A DNA stretch of 64,000 bases from Temnopleurus reevesii (lineage: Eukaryota; Echinodermata; Echinoidea; Temnopleuroida; Temnopleuridae), in assembly GCA_036244855.1 (NCBI GenBank), contig BQKZ01000094.1:125958-189957 (forward strand), given 5' to 3'. The translations under genes and the position numbers were made by a program. Shown here piece after piece: positions 49,136-60,679 of the stretch (its first letter is position 1; every line of letters starts with the position of its first letter). A model generated the notes under the pieces. The model was given only the letters and a program-made list of their open reading frames with translations. It had not been told where the DNA came from and did no database searches.

Positions 49136-51388
49136 ATATGCATATGAGAAAGGATTTGGCCAAGATGCAATCAGTATAATCCATTCATTTTAGTCAGAAA
49201 TCGGTCCAGAAAAAAATATTGACAATTTTATTTATTTTAGTATTTAATTATAGATGTATTTTAGAGTATGCATGTTTTCCATTTCACTTGCGTCAAACAT
49301 TGTAATGCTTTTTGTTTATTTCTAATGTTTAAGAGTCCATTGCTCCTACGTTTCTTCCCACTTGTTACTCCCCCGTTTTTAAATCACATTTCCTTTTGTG
49401 TCTGCTTCAATATCGGCATCTCAATCGCTCTCAACTCGTCGTTGTCAAATAGATGCTAAACGCCTTCCAGTGCCCTATCCTTTCCGCTTCCAATTTGTGT
49501 CGAAAAAACGTGTTCCCTCCCCAAAGCCCATCTCAATTTCGTCACAAGTACGTTGACACTTCATGCACTTGGAGGAGGAAAGCGTCTCATAATTGTTCTC
49601 TACCTGCCTCCATTCTTCTCCATGTCTAACTTTCCATCCGCTATCTCCGGCTATATTTCTCATAATTTTGGGTCGTTTTCTACAACCCTTTGGACTGTTT
49701 TACGTGTTTCGAGTAGACCCGATCATGTGAATTAGAAAAGAGGTTCGAATTTGACTTCGGTTGCTTGGAGTTCATCTATTTTCGCCTTGTGATTTGAGAC
49801 TCATTTCTATANCCTCCCTGCCCCATACCTCTCTCCCTCTCGCATTCGTCCTCATCGCGTTATGTATGATTTCATTCCTAAAGAATCGATAATTTGGACT
49901 ACATGAGGGCGCCCATGTCCGCTATGTCTTCTCCAAATCTCCATCTACAAGTCAAAGTCACCGTATGCACGTTTATAAAGACACCGAAAATTATTTCTCA
50001 TACAACCTGCCCCAGTAACCTGCTGTGCATATAATGAGCACATCATTCAACTTTCTTAAAGCCGGGAAACCGTCCACCAGTTTTACTCATCGCATTTCAT
50101 TAAACCAAGACAAAGACGCCGAAATCACTAAAAATGTACATGATCAAAAGACAAGACAAGTTTACGCATCTCGCACAACGCGAGACGAGATTTCACCCAT
50201 CCCAGATAATAAAGAAGCGCTCCGTACACCCCTCGATCGATTGGATGCAGGGCGAAGCGGGGCGAAGCGGAGAGAACAAGCTGAAATCATAGCACAATCC
50301 ACCTGCTCCTTCCGTCTGTAAACGCATCATCCCCAGAAAAAATATCTTTCTTCTACCATAGGAGCAAACTTCCATTAAATTTGATTCCCTGATGGGTTTT
50401 TTCTTTTCCTTTAGGAGGAGACAGACCCCAAGATGAAATCCCTTTGTGAGGGAAGTTCAAGTGGGTTTGGTTTGAGATGATGGGCAAGAATATTAAAAAA
50501 ACGAATGATGAACGTCCCCGACTTCATATGAATCATATGAATTATGATGAGCGAAACTGAATAGGTTTTCCAAAATGTCATGCTCAACATAAATCATATA
50601 CAAAAATAAAGGAGCAAAATGACAGCAACGACAATAACCCATCTCTTTCTAAGAACGTTAAGCATAATGAAGGACGTGGCAAAATAGATTCAAAATTCAT
50701 AACGTTGCTATGGTATTTTCCCATGGCTGCTTTTAAATAAGCTCTGTATTATATAGCTATATTTCAGACAATTCTGCTTCCATCAAGTTTGCTGCGATTT
50801 TACAGATTTTATGTCTAACATATCTATACATGCATGCGTGTATAGCCGTTATAAGTATTGCAGTAATCGTGGAAAAGCATGGAACTAGAAAACTAGATAA
50901 TTGAACGGTCCCTTTGAACTTAATTTAATGGAATCCACTCAGCACAAGTATAGTCTCATATAATATGGGCTCTGGTTTTCAATTTACGGAGATTTGCACT
51001 TGGATTTTTCAGCCAAAAACTTTGAAAAATTCAAGATACGGATAATTTACCAGCGTATCCCTCGCTCTACGCAGAGATTCTTATGTTAATCTGTGAAATT
51101 TTTCTGTGATCATCTTGACCGCCAGAATCGAATCTTGCTTTTATCTCCGTGAATGCTCTCCCATGTGTTTGGTATATATTCGCATATATTGAAAATGGGC
51201 TCGTGTTTCTAACATCAAGTCAGAATATAGATTTTCTTGGACAATGTCATACTTTCTCGAAATCATTTTACCATTTTATCATTCACTTCTGTCAGATTCT
51301 CGTATGTCTTGAATGCATTCCCTGTGAAATGTACAATGAATTGTGAAATATTTTGAAAATTATTTGAAATTGACCAGACATGCAGGAA
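49136..51388. other. Intronic, nothing recognised
   Basis: An undetermined base lies at 49812. Short open frames on both strands at 49475-49735 and 50025-50375 have no known motifs. No repeat recognised. Confidence 0.45.
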
Positions 51389-51550
51389 GGCATTTTATGA
51401 AATTTGTCGCAGCGACAAAAACTTAATTCTCCAACGGTTACCATTGGAACAGTTAAACGTAGTACTTTTCATCCAATAAAAGTCACTGATTTTTGGTTTT
51501 GCATTAGTAAACGTTGACTAAACTGTCGCTGCAACAAGCTTTGTGAAAAT
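51389..51550. mobile_element. Foldback MITE, family 8, copy 1
   Basis: tttatgaaatttgtcgcagc at the left is mirrored by gtcgctgcaacaagctttgt at the right. It shares the terminal parts and an internal tccaacggttaccattggaa with 56965-57098. It lies about 150 bp before the last recognised exon. Confidence 0.65.
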
Positions 51551-51698
51551 CTGTATTTTCACAAATCAAGATAATGTATCAGTATGCAGGTTTGAGTAGT
51601 TGTGCTAATCAATCAACCTACCTTCCAACATCCTTCGAGTGAAAAGTGAGACAAATTTATTCAAAAATGTATTTATCTTTCTTACTTTCTTACAACAG

Positions 51699-51873
51699 GT
51701 CTGGTTTCAGAATCGTCGATCGAAGGAGCGACGCATGAAGCAGCTGAGTGCACTGGGGGCGAGGCGGCATCATTTCTTCAGGAATCCCAGGCGCATGCGC
51801 CCCTTACGAGGGCCCTTTGACGTGGAGAACAACCCTGATATGATGGGGAGCCCGCCCTTTGGATACGATGCAG
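51699..51873 (+). CDS. lhx1/5 (lim1): Lhx1/Lhx5 (Lim1) internal exon, homeodomain residues 47-60 and post-homeodomain segment
   Basis: This exon completes the homeodomain with [14 protein letters not shown] (51699-51740), including the Trp48, Phe49, Gln50 and Asn51 DNA-contact positions; Gln50 is normal for the family. It is followed by the Lim1-specific extension [10 protein letters not shown] and [11 protein letters not shown], then a diverged stretch ending GSPPFGYDA. The acceptor is tacaacag immediately before 51699, in phase 0, matching the donor at 43754. The donor is gtgagt at 51874, in phase 1, so a further coding exon is required. That exon would carry the variable C-terminal activation domain and the stop codon. 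It was not recognised in the 12.1 kb that follow, so it is either outside the window or too diverged to see by eye. Confidence 0.95.
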
Positions 51874-53237
51874 GTGAGTTGGCCACATGANGCACATACA
51901 TGCACCCCCCCCCCAAAAAAAAAAAAAAGAAAAAAAAAAGAAGAAACTACCTAGGATTCTCATTTCCCCCATTTTTCTGCCTCTTGCCATTTTCTGTCCT
52001 TAATTTTTCCATTAAAAAAAATTAATGTACTTTTCGTTTTCGCCAAAAGTTACTTTAGCCATTTTTTTTTATCTATTCGGCTTTCCACAGAGAGGGTTTC
52101 GCTACATTACATTTGAGGACAACTGGAAAATACGTTTGAGAAAGCTCTTTCTCCCTCGAAATAATTATTTGTGTTACACTCAATAAATGTTACATACGAC
52201 ATCTAGGCATTGCATCACATCAATATCAAAGGGAAGTCTAAACGCTTATGGAACATGGTTAAAATAAAATTAAAATACAAAATTTCACTACTTCTCCAAT
52301 TTTTCTTCCAATAAAGAATAGCAAAAAAATCGTCTACACGCTGAATATAGATATTATTTTCATCCTTATTACAGCTGAGTTGTCCCTATTTGTGGACCAC
52401 TACGAAAGTGATAGTGTTTCATATTCCTCGCTCCCCTTTTATTTGTCACGATGAAGTGGTATTATAACTATGTCTTTTAACTCCTATTGCAGCAGGATAA
52501 AAACGTTTGTGTTTAGGGTGTTTGAGTAAAGTGACACATTCCCCACGGGGAAAAGGTCTTCTTCCATTTATGCCAAGATTCGTCGTTCTTTCATTTGACC
52601 CCCTGCATCTTACGAAAGTCTGTTTGCCATAATACTGCCAATTTTCGACCTTTCTTTTGATCGTAACTTCAATTTTTGAGAGAGGGAGGGGAAAATAAGT
52701 TTTTGAATCATCGGGGAGAGAGAAAAGGCGATTTATTTTGTCGGTATCTTTGTTGTTCCTCGTGAAAAGCGCAAGTACCAAAGTCAAGAGTTATTCGGTA
52801 AGAGATATGGAATTATTTTGTTATGCCACCAATTTAGATGGAATCGGGTCGATTTTGGTGTGGTATTTATGGAGTTGATTTGTGGCACCCGAGGGTCGTG
52901 GAATTATGACAAATTAGTAACAAGCAGTGCGGTTAACCCGACTCGTCTTTTTTTAATTTGATATAAAAGTAGCTTGACCATGGACTTGTGTCCGAAGGGA
53001 CAGCGAATTTTCTAATATTTTACTGAAATTTGGTACAAAACATAGCAAAAACAACAACTGTTCTGTATCAATTTTATACTCTTTAAATCGAACTTGGTAT
53101 TCATTTAGAAACGACAAGATAAGCAAACGGTTCGTATCCATGGTGTTCGGGATGAATAATGAATTCATGGATGATGGTTATTTTCGATGAATTCTTTCAT
53201 ACTGCAAATTACAATACAAATGTGCATAGCTGTTTAA
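51874..53237 (+). other. Start of the next Lim1 intron, nothing recognised
   Basis: It begins with the gtgagt donor. An N lies at 51891 and C and A runs at 51905-51938. A 113-codon minus-strand frame at 52446-52787 has no recognisable domain. Confidence 0.5.
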
Positions 53238-53338
53238 GGACCCCATTGGAAATAAGCCTTTCGGCTTTCATGGGTTATCCTTGTCACGGTATCATATAGA
53301 TTATATCTGACAAATAAAATCAAATCAAATCAAATCTG
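53238..53338 (+). mobile_element. Probable 3' end of a LINE-type retroposon
   Basis: The stretch gaccccattggaaataagcc, then gggttatccttgtca and a terminal (AAATC)n tail, is the kind of 3' end seen in CR1/L2-like LINEs of marine invertebrates. Only the last 100 bp are present and there is no reverse transcriptase frame, so the family is a guess. Confidence 0.4.
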
Positions 53339-54097
53339 TTACCAATCAAACAATAATTCAGATTGACTTTTCACTAAAAGAAATGTGGATTTGAATAACA
53401 GATTTCTGTATTATTTCAATGAGTGTGGACTAGAGGGGAAACGTAACAATTACCCTAGATGTATTATTTGTGAAAACTCAGTTGAATTGTTCTCGAAGCA
53501 GACTAATGTTTCAACTCAACTTTCTGTTCAGCCATGTTTTTAGGCGATCCCCATGCTCTTGACGCCAATCTGTGTCTTTCAATAATAATTAGGCTGCGAC
53601 ACGATTGGTGATCGACTTTTATTTGAACTCCGCCTCTCGCTTTCTCCTCATCATTCCCGCGATCCCCTCCCCTCTTCTAGTTCCCCCTCTCCACCTATTT
53701 CTGTTCACCTTCTAACCCCTCTTTTCAGCCCATCTATCTGTGTCCCTCTCTCTTTATTATCACCTACAGTTGTATTTTTCGCAATTGTCCGTCTTTTTAA
53801 ATTACTATTATTTATTTATTTTTAAGCTTATTTATCCATTAATTTTTCATTTCATTTGTTTTCATTTCTATTAAAGTAATTTCCTTGTTTTCGATTTTCA
53901 ATTCAACTGTGTCTTTCGAATTACCACTCCTTTGCTCTCGTTGAAATACGTTGAAATACGTTGAAATGACAATTTTTTTTGTTATCTCGCACTGTCCGAT
54001 TGTCTTTTCCTTTCTCATCCACTCTTTCATTTGTCAATTTGAAAATTATTTATCTTCATTTTCTCCTTGCTAAATTTTATATCTCATCATAATTATT
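53339..54097. other. Non-coding, nothing recognised
   Basis: Pyrimidine-rich pieces at 53640-53760 and a three-fold acgttgaaat repeat around 53940-53968. No gene. Confidence 0.5.
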
Positions 54098-54310
54098 TGT
54101 CGTAATGGAACCCATGCTCTGGCGGGTCCAACCGACCATGTCGTGGCATTCAGCCTCGCCGGGCCTCGGGCAGGCCCCGCGGCACATCCTGTGCTCTTAC
54201 ATGATTCTTGTCCAAGTACACCATCGTGCCCTGGATCACGTTACAACTGGGGCGCCGAACCCTTGTGGTGAAGGCCAGGTGCGGGTAGGGGGTAGAGCTT
54301 AGCCACGCGA
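54098..54310 (+). mobile_element. GC-rich insert, possible short LTR with primer-binding-site-like motif
   Basis: A sharply bounded GC-rich block in AT-rich DNA. 54098-54245 begins tgt and ends aca. Two bases later comes tggggcgccgaaccc (54248-54262), which looks like a retroelement primer binding site beginning with tgg. No second LTR and no gag/pol coding sequence was seen. Alternatives are a SINE fragment or a CpG patch. Confidence 0.3.
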
Positions 54311-54499
54311 CGCTTAGTTTAGACTTGGCTTAGACATGGTTTAGACCGTTTAGACAGCCCCCTTTGGCAAATAGTCTTACTTGGTTCGAGACCTTTTCGT
54401 TTTCATCCGGCGTTACCACTGGTTTCACATTTTGATCTAACATTTGGATCCAACATAGTTTTACAGAAAGACTTACCATTTTTATTTACTGTGTCTCAA

Positions 54500-54760
54500 G
54501 AGAGGTCGAAGTGGGGAATTGATAGAAGGGCTACAAGAAAATGAAATGTATTGAATGGAAAGAGAAACAGAGAGAATTAGAAAGAGAGAAAGAGGGGAGA
54601 AGCGAATGAACTGGAAAATTTCAGGAATAAGAAATGAATAATGGAGAGAGGGAGGGAGGGAGAGAGAAGTGGGGGAACTGGGAGACGTGCAAGAAACGGA
54701 AAGTAATTGAATAGAGAGAGGGGGGGAGATGCCGGGATGGAAGGGGAGTAGTGCAGAAAA
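54500..54760. repeat. Purine-rich (GA) tract
   Basis: The plus strand is mostly gaga, gagg and ggaa. Minus-strand Leu/Ser/Pro-rich frames here are compositional. Confidence 0.85.
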
Positions 54761-55639
54761 CTTGACATCATCCAGGCATGTCCGAGATGGCGCCATTGCC
54801 TGGATGTTTACACCCGACACCTCCCTCCCCCTGTCTCTCTGTCCCTGCTCCTATACCCTTTTCTCATCATGATAATTATGCCCTATAATCTGTTGACTAA
54901 GTATTCTATTGGCACAATCCTTAACTTTTGGAGTGGAATAGAATATAAGATTATACTCTTTTTATTTTCATTACAAACCATTTGAAATTTCATGAATTTA
55001 GAACAAAAATAGAGAACACGATATAAACTATTTCCGAAAAAATCAGTCAAACGCATATTCAATGCTCCTTTGTAATGCTATTGAAATCGGAACCGGCTTG
55101 TCATTGTTGTGTCGGCACAGTTGAATACACGGCGCACGGATCTATTGTTCGCGGTCTACTTAATTTTTTCGGAAGTACTAGTCTATATCGTGTTAGAGAA
55201 AGAGGGGAAGAGTGAGAAAAGAAACAGGTTGAGCTTGCGTAGGAATATACCCTATGACTGAGAGCGGATAGAGGAAAGAAGAGAAGCGGAGAGTCACTAA
55301 CGTGAAGATGGAAAGTGTCTCCGTTTATGCCAAACATTTATAGAAACTTGACATAACAGAACATCAACAAAGAATGTAGCCTCGTCTCTCATGTAAGGCG
55401 ATACTCATAACGACACACTCCCTGGAGCTTACGAAGAGTCAATGAACAGACTGGTAGCCAAATTTATATCACCGTCATGAGGCAACGACAGTAACTTCAG
55501 TCAACAGAATTATTCGTATTTTTAGATTTCTCCATCATCTTTTTTTTTTCATCCAGTCAAATTTGTTTTCCTCTTTTTTTCATATTTTGATGGTTTGGGT
55601 GATTTTTTTTTCTGATTGAATCTCTCTCTTGTGGCGTTT
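54761..55639. other. Non-coding, nothing recognised
   Basis: AT-rich with A/G-rich stretches at 55195-55300 and T runs at 55540-55615. No supported gene or RNA. Confidence 0.5.
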
Positions 55640-55880
55640 AAGATTTATAATAGGTGGATGCGCGGGCATGATGTACTGAGGGCACGGAAGGTCGGCCTAA
55701 AGCGGGCGGGTTACTGCACCAAGCCCAGCGGGGCCATTGCGGCGCGGCGGAGAACAGAGAATAGAGGCCGTGGGGTCAGAGAGGGGGCGTACTTGCGGGG
55801 TTTGGAGGGTTACCTAGGAGGGGTCCTGGTTTGAGCCCCCATGGGGTTGTGGGTGACCCCGTTCAGGGGCCCGAGACGCA
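55640..55880 (+). repeat. GC-rich block of unknown origin, possible SINE fragment
   Basis: A GC- and CpG-rich insert in AT-rich DNA. ggtttgagcccc at about 55827-55838 is one mismatch from a Pol III B-box, and a tRNA-like arrangement could precede it. The A-box is not convincing. No reading frame is recognised. Confidence 0.3.
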
Positions 55881-56964
55881 TTGTTCAACAATCCATGTTG
55901 TGCGTTGTTGAGAGAGATGTCAGCGGTGAAGCAAAAACGTTTGTGAATCCAGATGGCAGATCATAAAAAAATCTCCCAGCGATCTCCTCACGTCGACAAA
56001 TGCAACGAAACATTCTTTGCAACATTCTTTTGTTCCACTATCTAACAACCAATTTTAGATAACACTGAATGTTCACAACAGTGTCTTATCAAACTGTTTC
56101 ATATATGTATCGGCTATACTTCCCAGGTCATCTTTGTTCGTGTCGTCTTTTGTGGGTTAGGGTTTTATTCATACCGTCAGGAATATTAATTTTCATTTCT
56201 TCATCTTTCGTTCTCATATTCATGACTAAAATAGTCCCATGTCTTTAGGTTGTCATATTATGTCAGGTTTTATTTCTAAATTTCTAAATTTATCAGAAGA
56301 AGACATGTTCATCCCATTGACTTATACAGTCATTTATCCAGCATATTATACATGCAAATTCAATTATATGTCAATTATAATTGCCCATGTTGAAAATGAT
56401 CTCCTCAAAGTTCGTTTGAGAAGTTATCGTCGGATTTAGTGTTCTGGAATCGGCTCGATCAAGCATTTTCCTGTTCTTGATAAACAATTCTAATACATGT
56501 ATTTGACTTAATTTCAGTTTCACATTCTTTGTGATGATCATGATGTAAAGGTTCAGTCACACAGTTTTTGCTTACAGCTAACATACACCCAACATGAATC
56601 AAACATAAAATACGTTCACTGTATACAGAAATACACAGAAACGATGCCTGACTGATGTTGAATTCGATGGCTTTCACTCGACGTAGGACCATGTCAGCGT
56701 CAGCCAAGCAGGCATTCACGGTCAGGAAATGTATTGCAAATTTTATATACTCGTATACCCAGCATGGGAAAAAACACGATGGAGAGTATAAATGAAATTG
56801 TATGACTTATGCCCCATTCATGCTTATACCGATTCCAACCGTGCAAACACAGGTAGCTTTCTAGCCAGAGCAGACGACTAATTAGGACTATAAGATTCCC
56901 CTGAAAACAGTTGGTGTGCTTTACCTGACTATGTAATGAGGGCTGTTCTCTGGCTAAACACCGA
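55881..56964. other. Non-coding, nothing recognised
   Basis: Unique-looking AT-rich DNA; short frames of fewer than 100 codons on both strands have no motifs. Confidence 0.5.
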
Positions 56965-57098
56965 TGGCATCTCATGAAGTAGTAATTTTCCAACAATTAC
57001 CATAGTAACAGTCAGCGATAGTGGTTTTCAAGGATTTCGGTTAATTAGTCAGTGCTGACTAATTGTCACTAGCGACAAGCTCCACGAAACACCCCCCC
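56965..57098. mobile_element. Foldback MITE, family 8, copy 2
   Basis: It contains tctcatgaagtagtaatttt at the left, an internal tccaacaattaccatagtaa and gtcactagcgacaagctcca at the right, each matching 51389-51550. It ends at a run of about 13 C (57092-57104). Confidence 0.6.
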
Positions 57099-57131
57099 CC
57101 CCCCGCGCAAAGTGTGAATGGGGTGCCATAC

Positions 57132-57378
57132 TAAAGACCGACTCACACCTTTGCGTTTTTAACCTACCTCAGCCCAACGTTTTTAGAAATTAAAAACGCT
57201 CCCTGGACGCACAGCGTACGTGGATCAGACGGTAGACGTACTGACGTTCGGCTTGTGCTCAAGGAGCGTACGCCTACCGTCAGTCCTCCGTATGACCTGC
57301 GCCCGGGGAGCGTTTTTATTTAAAAAAAAACGCTGGGCCAACGCAGGCTAAAAACGCGAAGGTGTGAGTCGGCCTTTA
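57132..57378. mobile_element. Foldback MITE, family 2, copy 2
   Basis: The ends taaagaccgactcacacctt and aaggtgtgagtcggccttta are perfectly or almost perfectly inverted. Inside, gcgtttttaac and aaaacgctccctggacgcac are mirrored by ggggagcgttttta and cgctgggccaacgcag. It is homologous to 28203-28453. The terminal ta bases may be the target-site duplication. Confidence 0.85.
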
Positions 57379-57990
57379 CAGAAGCTTCCACCGAAGATCT
57401 GCTTTCTCCTACGTCCTTCGTAGATGTATCCCTCGGAAGGTTGTACGTTGACAACAGTCACCGGTGATCGATAAGCAATTACTGCAAGTGACATCTCGAG
57501 ATAGAGGCCCTAGTTGGGATTAGAGAGGGTATCTTCTCCCCGTTCTTTGGCATTTATCTGCACCAGAATGGTAACACAGTGGACTAATCCCACCCCGATA
57601 TTATACTCCTCTCCTTCGAAGCTCCTCGTCCTCTTGGGCATATTAGGACTTGTATCGCTCATAATGAGATTTATGGTAATCAGACAAACAAATATACAAA
57701 TATGGTTATTATTGTGCGATTCCCTGATGTATGGTTCTTCTTTCTTTTTGCTGAATGATTGATATAGAGAAAAGACTTGTTTTTCACAATTATTTTTGTT
57801 GATATGCTTTATGCGGGATTCTTCAGTTTTGAATCACATTTTCTCGATTTTTTTTTATTCTGGTGCACTCTTTCTAGCATCATTTTAATCTGAACAAAAA
57901 TATGAAAATGTATGGAAGATAATGATAGTCGTCTTCTAGCTTTGGCGAAAGTAGGGAAGTTAGTTCACCCACAAATTCGCGCATACCCAC
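57379..57990. other. Non-coding, nothing recognised
   Basis: A plus frame at 57514-57762 has a hydrophobic stretch but no recognisable family or start context. Otherwise unremarkable. Confidence 0.5.
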
Positions 57991-58190
57991 GCATGAACGT
58001 ATATGCAAGTGCTTATATACACATACCTACGCGTGTAGAACAAACACACACATAATTAGTGTGTACACACTTCGCACATGTATACAATACACGTTCACTC
58101 GTACATACAAACAAACAAACAGACACATACACATTATATACGCACAACAACTTACCACACAACAACGCACAACTACACACACTCACATCT
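57991..58190. repeat. Degenerate CA/ACAT microsatellite
   Basis: Rich in acaca, cacaca and caaacaaa units. Frames on both strands through it are compositional. Confidence 0.8.
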
Positions 58191-58849
58191 ACCCACATTA
58201 ATATACGAATTCCGATGTCACATTTCAGTTCGTCCCAGCTCCAGAGAGCCAGTTTCAGAAGAAAAAAATCAGTCGGATCATTCTGAAATTCCCTCGGATT
58301 TGCGCCCCAAATCCTTCTCTACGATTTAGCTTAACTGTGTCAAAGACCCTTTAACCTACTCCACTCCCATTATTTGATAATTTGAACATTAACCAAACGA
58401 TATACGCCTCAATCCCAGTTTCTCTCTCAATGATAAAATATACTAAGAAATGTTTCCAGATATCATAAGTCTAGTCCTTCATACTTGGTGATAATTAAGT
58501 TTGAGATTTGAGCTGTTTTTCCATTTACTAAATGATATTGAGACCACAAGATCATTATTTCTAAATGCAGGAGTAGACTGTCACGGAATATTCTTTATTA
58601 TAGAAATTTGAAAAGGAATTTTTAAAAGGCAAATGATTTTGGTTTTCGGTCATCCATTCAATTGGAAAATAAACAACAGCTTTATATTAAAAACATCTCA
58701 TCAATATTCCAAACTGTTCGGGATCTATTATGAAGTAAAGAAAAACAATGATTTATCATACAGTCCTAACAAGGAGATACCACAATGACCATACCAATAT
58801 GTCAGTTTAAGATCACTCCCTGGCTTGCAGGAGGAGGGAGGAGAAGGAG
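58191..58849. other. Non-coding, nothing recognised
   Basis: AT-rich unique-looking sequence without supported features. Confidence 0.5.
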
Positions 58850-59217
58850 GTCTGACGAACGAATTGACGGCATGTAGCTGATTGGTAAAGAGGGGATGGG
58901 GTGGGTGAAGATAGGGAAAGCATTGGATAGGAGGAGCGGGGAGGAGCAGGAGGAGGAGGAGGAGGAGGAAAATTAGGTTTAGCGCACGAATTCCAGCACT
59001 CACTGACGGCATCATTGGATGGGCCTGATGGTTATCTTCTCGATATTGGTAGAGAGAGGGGGGTGGGGGGCAAAGATAGGGAAATCATCGGATAGGAGGA
59101 GGAGGGGGAAGGAAGGGGATGAGGAGAGGAGGAGGAGGGGGTTTAGCGAACGAATTCCAGCACTCATTGACGGCATCATCGGATGGGGCTAATGGGTAAT
59201 CTTCTCGATATTGGTAT
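58850..59217. repeat. Tandem repeat, period 164 bp, inside a purine-rich region
   Basis: agatagggaaa...ggataggagg occurs at about 58909 and 59073; acgaattccagcactca at about 58986 and 59150; cttctcgatattggta at about 59035 and 59202. All are about 164-167 bp apart. A decayed third unit (gacgaacgaattgacggcat) starts at about 58854. Each unit combines a GGA-rich part with a unique part. Confidence 0.75.
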
Positions 59218-59389
59218 CAATCCCTGGGATCTGAGGGGGACTAAGAGTTGATACCTACTTCGTAATTGGTACATCATTGATGGACCACAAACGCCTCCGA
59301 GTTCCACCGGAATGAGAGGGGCCGGGATGTTGGGATGGGGTGAGGATGAGGTGAGATGGTGCAAGGGAGAAATGTAGGATGCGAGTGAG

Positions 59390-59815
59390 ATGGATGGAGA
59401 AGAGGGGTATATGGAGGAGGATGAGGAGAACGGGAAGAAGAAGACACAACAGAAGAAGGAGAAAACAAGAAGAAGAAGAAGAAGAATAAGAAGAATGGAG
59501 AGGAGGAGGAGGGGAGGAGGGGGAGAAAAGCACCACGAGGAGCACGAGGAGTAGGAAGAAAAGGAAATGAAAAAGAAAAAGAAAAAGAAAAAGAAGGAAG
59601 ATGAGGAGAATAAGTAGAAGGAAGAGGAGAAGAAGACGAAGAAGAAGACGAAGACGAAGACGTAGACGAAAAAGAAGAACAGAAGAGAGAGGGAGAATGA
59701 AGAACAAAGAGATGAGATAAGAATGGGTTAGCATTCATGACAGCCATATTGATCAAAAAGAGAGGACGAGAGAGGGAGAAGGGGAAGGGTACGGAAGCAG
59801 GAAACAAATAAGAGG
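59390..59815. repeat. Long purine (GAA/GGA) tract
   Basis: More than 400 bp in which the plus strand is almost entirely A/G, with (GAA)n, (GAAAAA)n and (GAC/GAA) parts. Long Ser/Leu/Phe-rich minus frames (159 and 177 codons) are compositional. Confidence 0.9.
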
Positions 59816-60650
59816 GAAGTAAAATTTAGGGCCAAAACGACGATAATATCGCAAAAAAAATGCACCAAAGTGGGAATAAAGGAACAGGACTTAGTTTACA
59901 TGTAGATGGTAAACATGGTTAATGTACATGGAGAGCAGCAAAATAGAATTCATGCCTAAATCGAGATTCCTAAGATCAAGATTACATACTAATCCACTTT
60001 ATATCCACAGATTGCATTTTGTTGCTTCGCTGTCTTGAGATCAGTATTCTGACATTTGAATGATAATCTGGCAAATTCATGAATTTCAATGTTATGTCAA
60101 ATGTCACAAAGAAGATGCCCGTCCAAAACCTTGTCCTGACTGCGGATCTTCAGATTCTAGAAGAATCATGAATACTGAGATAAAATTTTAAAGCAGTTGG
60201 CGTTGTATGTCAATATAGCCGAAAATAGTATGTTAACATCTTCAGTAGATCGTGTTACGTAATGTAACTTAAGATTTCGAAAAACCTTACAATTTTCTTA
60301 GGCTTCTTTTCACTCGTATCCCTATATTCATGCTTCTTCTGTTTGTCTGTGACAGTCGGTTGTATTGATGTTTTATGACTTTGTATTCAATCATTCCAAA
60401 AGGGCGTATAACTAAGCATTTCTTAGAGTTTGTAGACCATGTTCGAGGAATTTGATTATTGAAACAGTCTAAATGCGTTTCCATTTTTTATTTTTATTTT
60501 TGGGGGTTTCTTCTTTCTTTTAGGTTGTAAATATGGAGGTATTGCGTCAATAATATTTCTTGTTAGATTTTAACACTTTGTTGATTGTTTTAAACGTGTG
60601 GACGGAAGACTGAAAGAAACTAGGTTATCAGCTAAGAAGTAAATGAAAAG
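59816..60650. other. Non-coding, nothing recognised
   Basis: AT-rich unique-looking sequence; short minus frames have no motifs. Confidence 0.5.
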
Positions 60651-60679
60651 AGAGTTTCTAGTCACAAACTGCTCGGTTC

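Larger units (their letters stand above)
43754..51698 (+). other. Lim1 intron splitting the homeodomain between residues 46 and 47 (about 7.9 kb)
   Basis: A phase-0 intron with a gtaagag donor and a tacaacag acceptor. It interrupts the third helix of the homeodomain between Gln46 and Val47, a position used by many homeobox genes. It contains foldback elements at about 44.2, 45.8 and 51.4 kb and a diverged tandem array at about 48.7-49.1 kb. No coding sequence was recognised in it. Confidence 0.9.

Noticed and set aside
59255..59807. Minus-strand open frames of 159 and 177 codons
   Set aside because: They lie in a purine tract; overlapping phases are equally open and the translations are low-complexity Ser/Leu/Phe.
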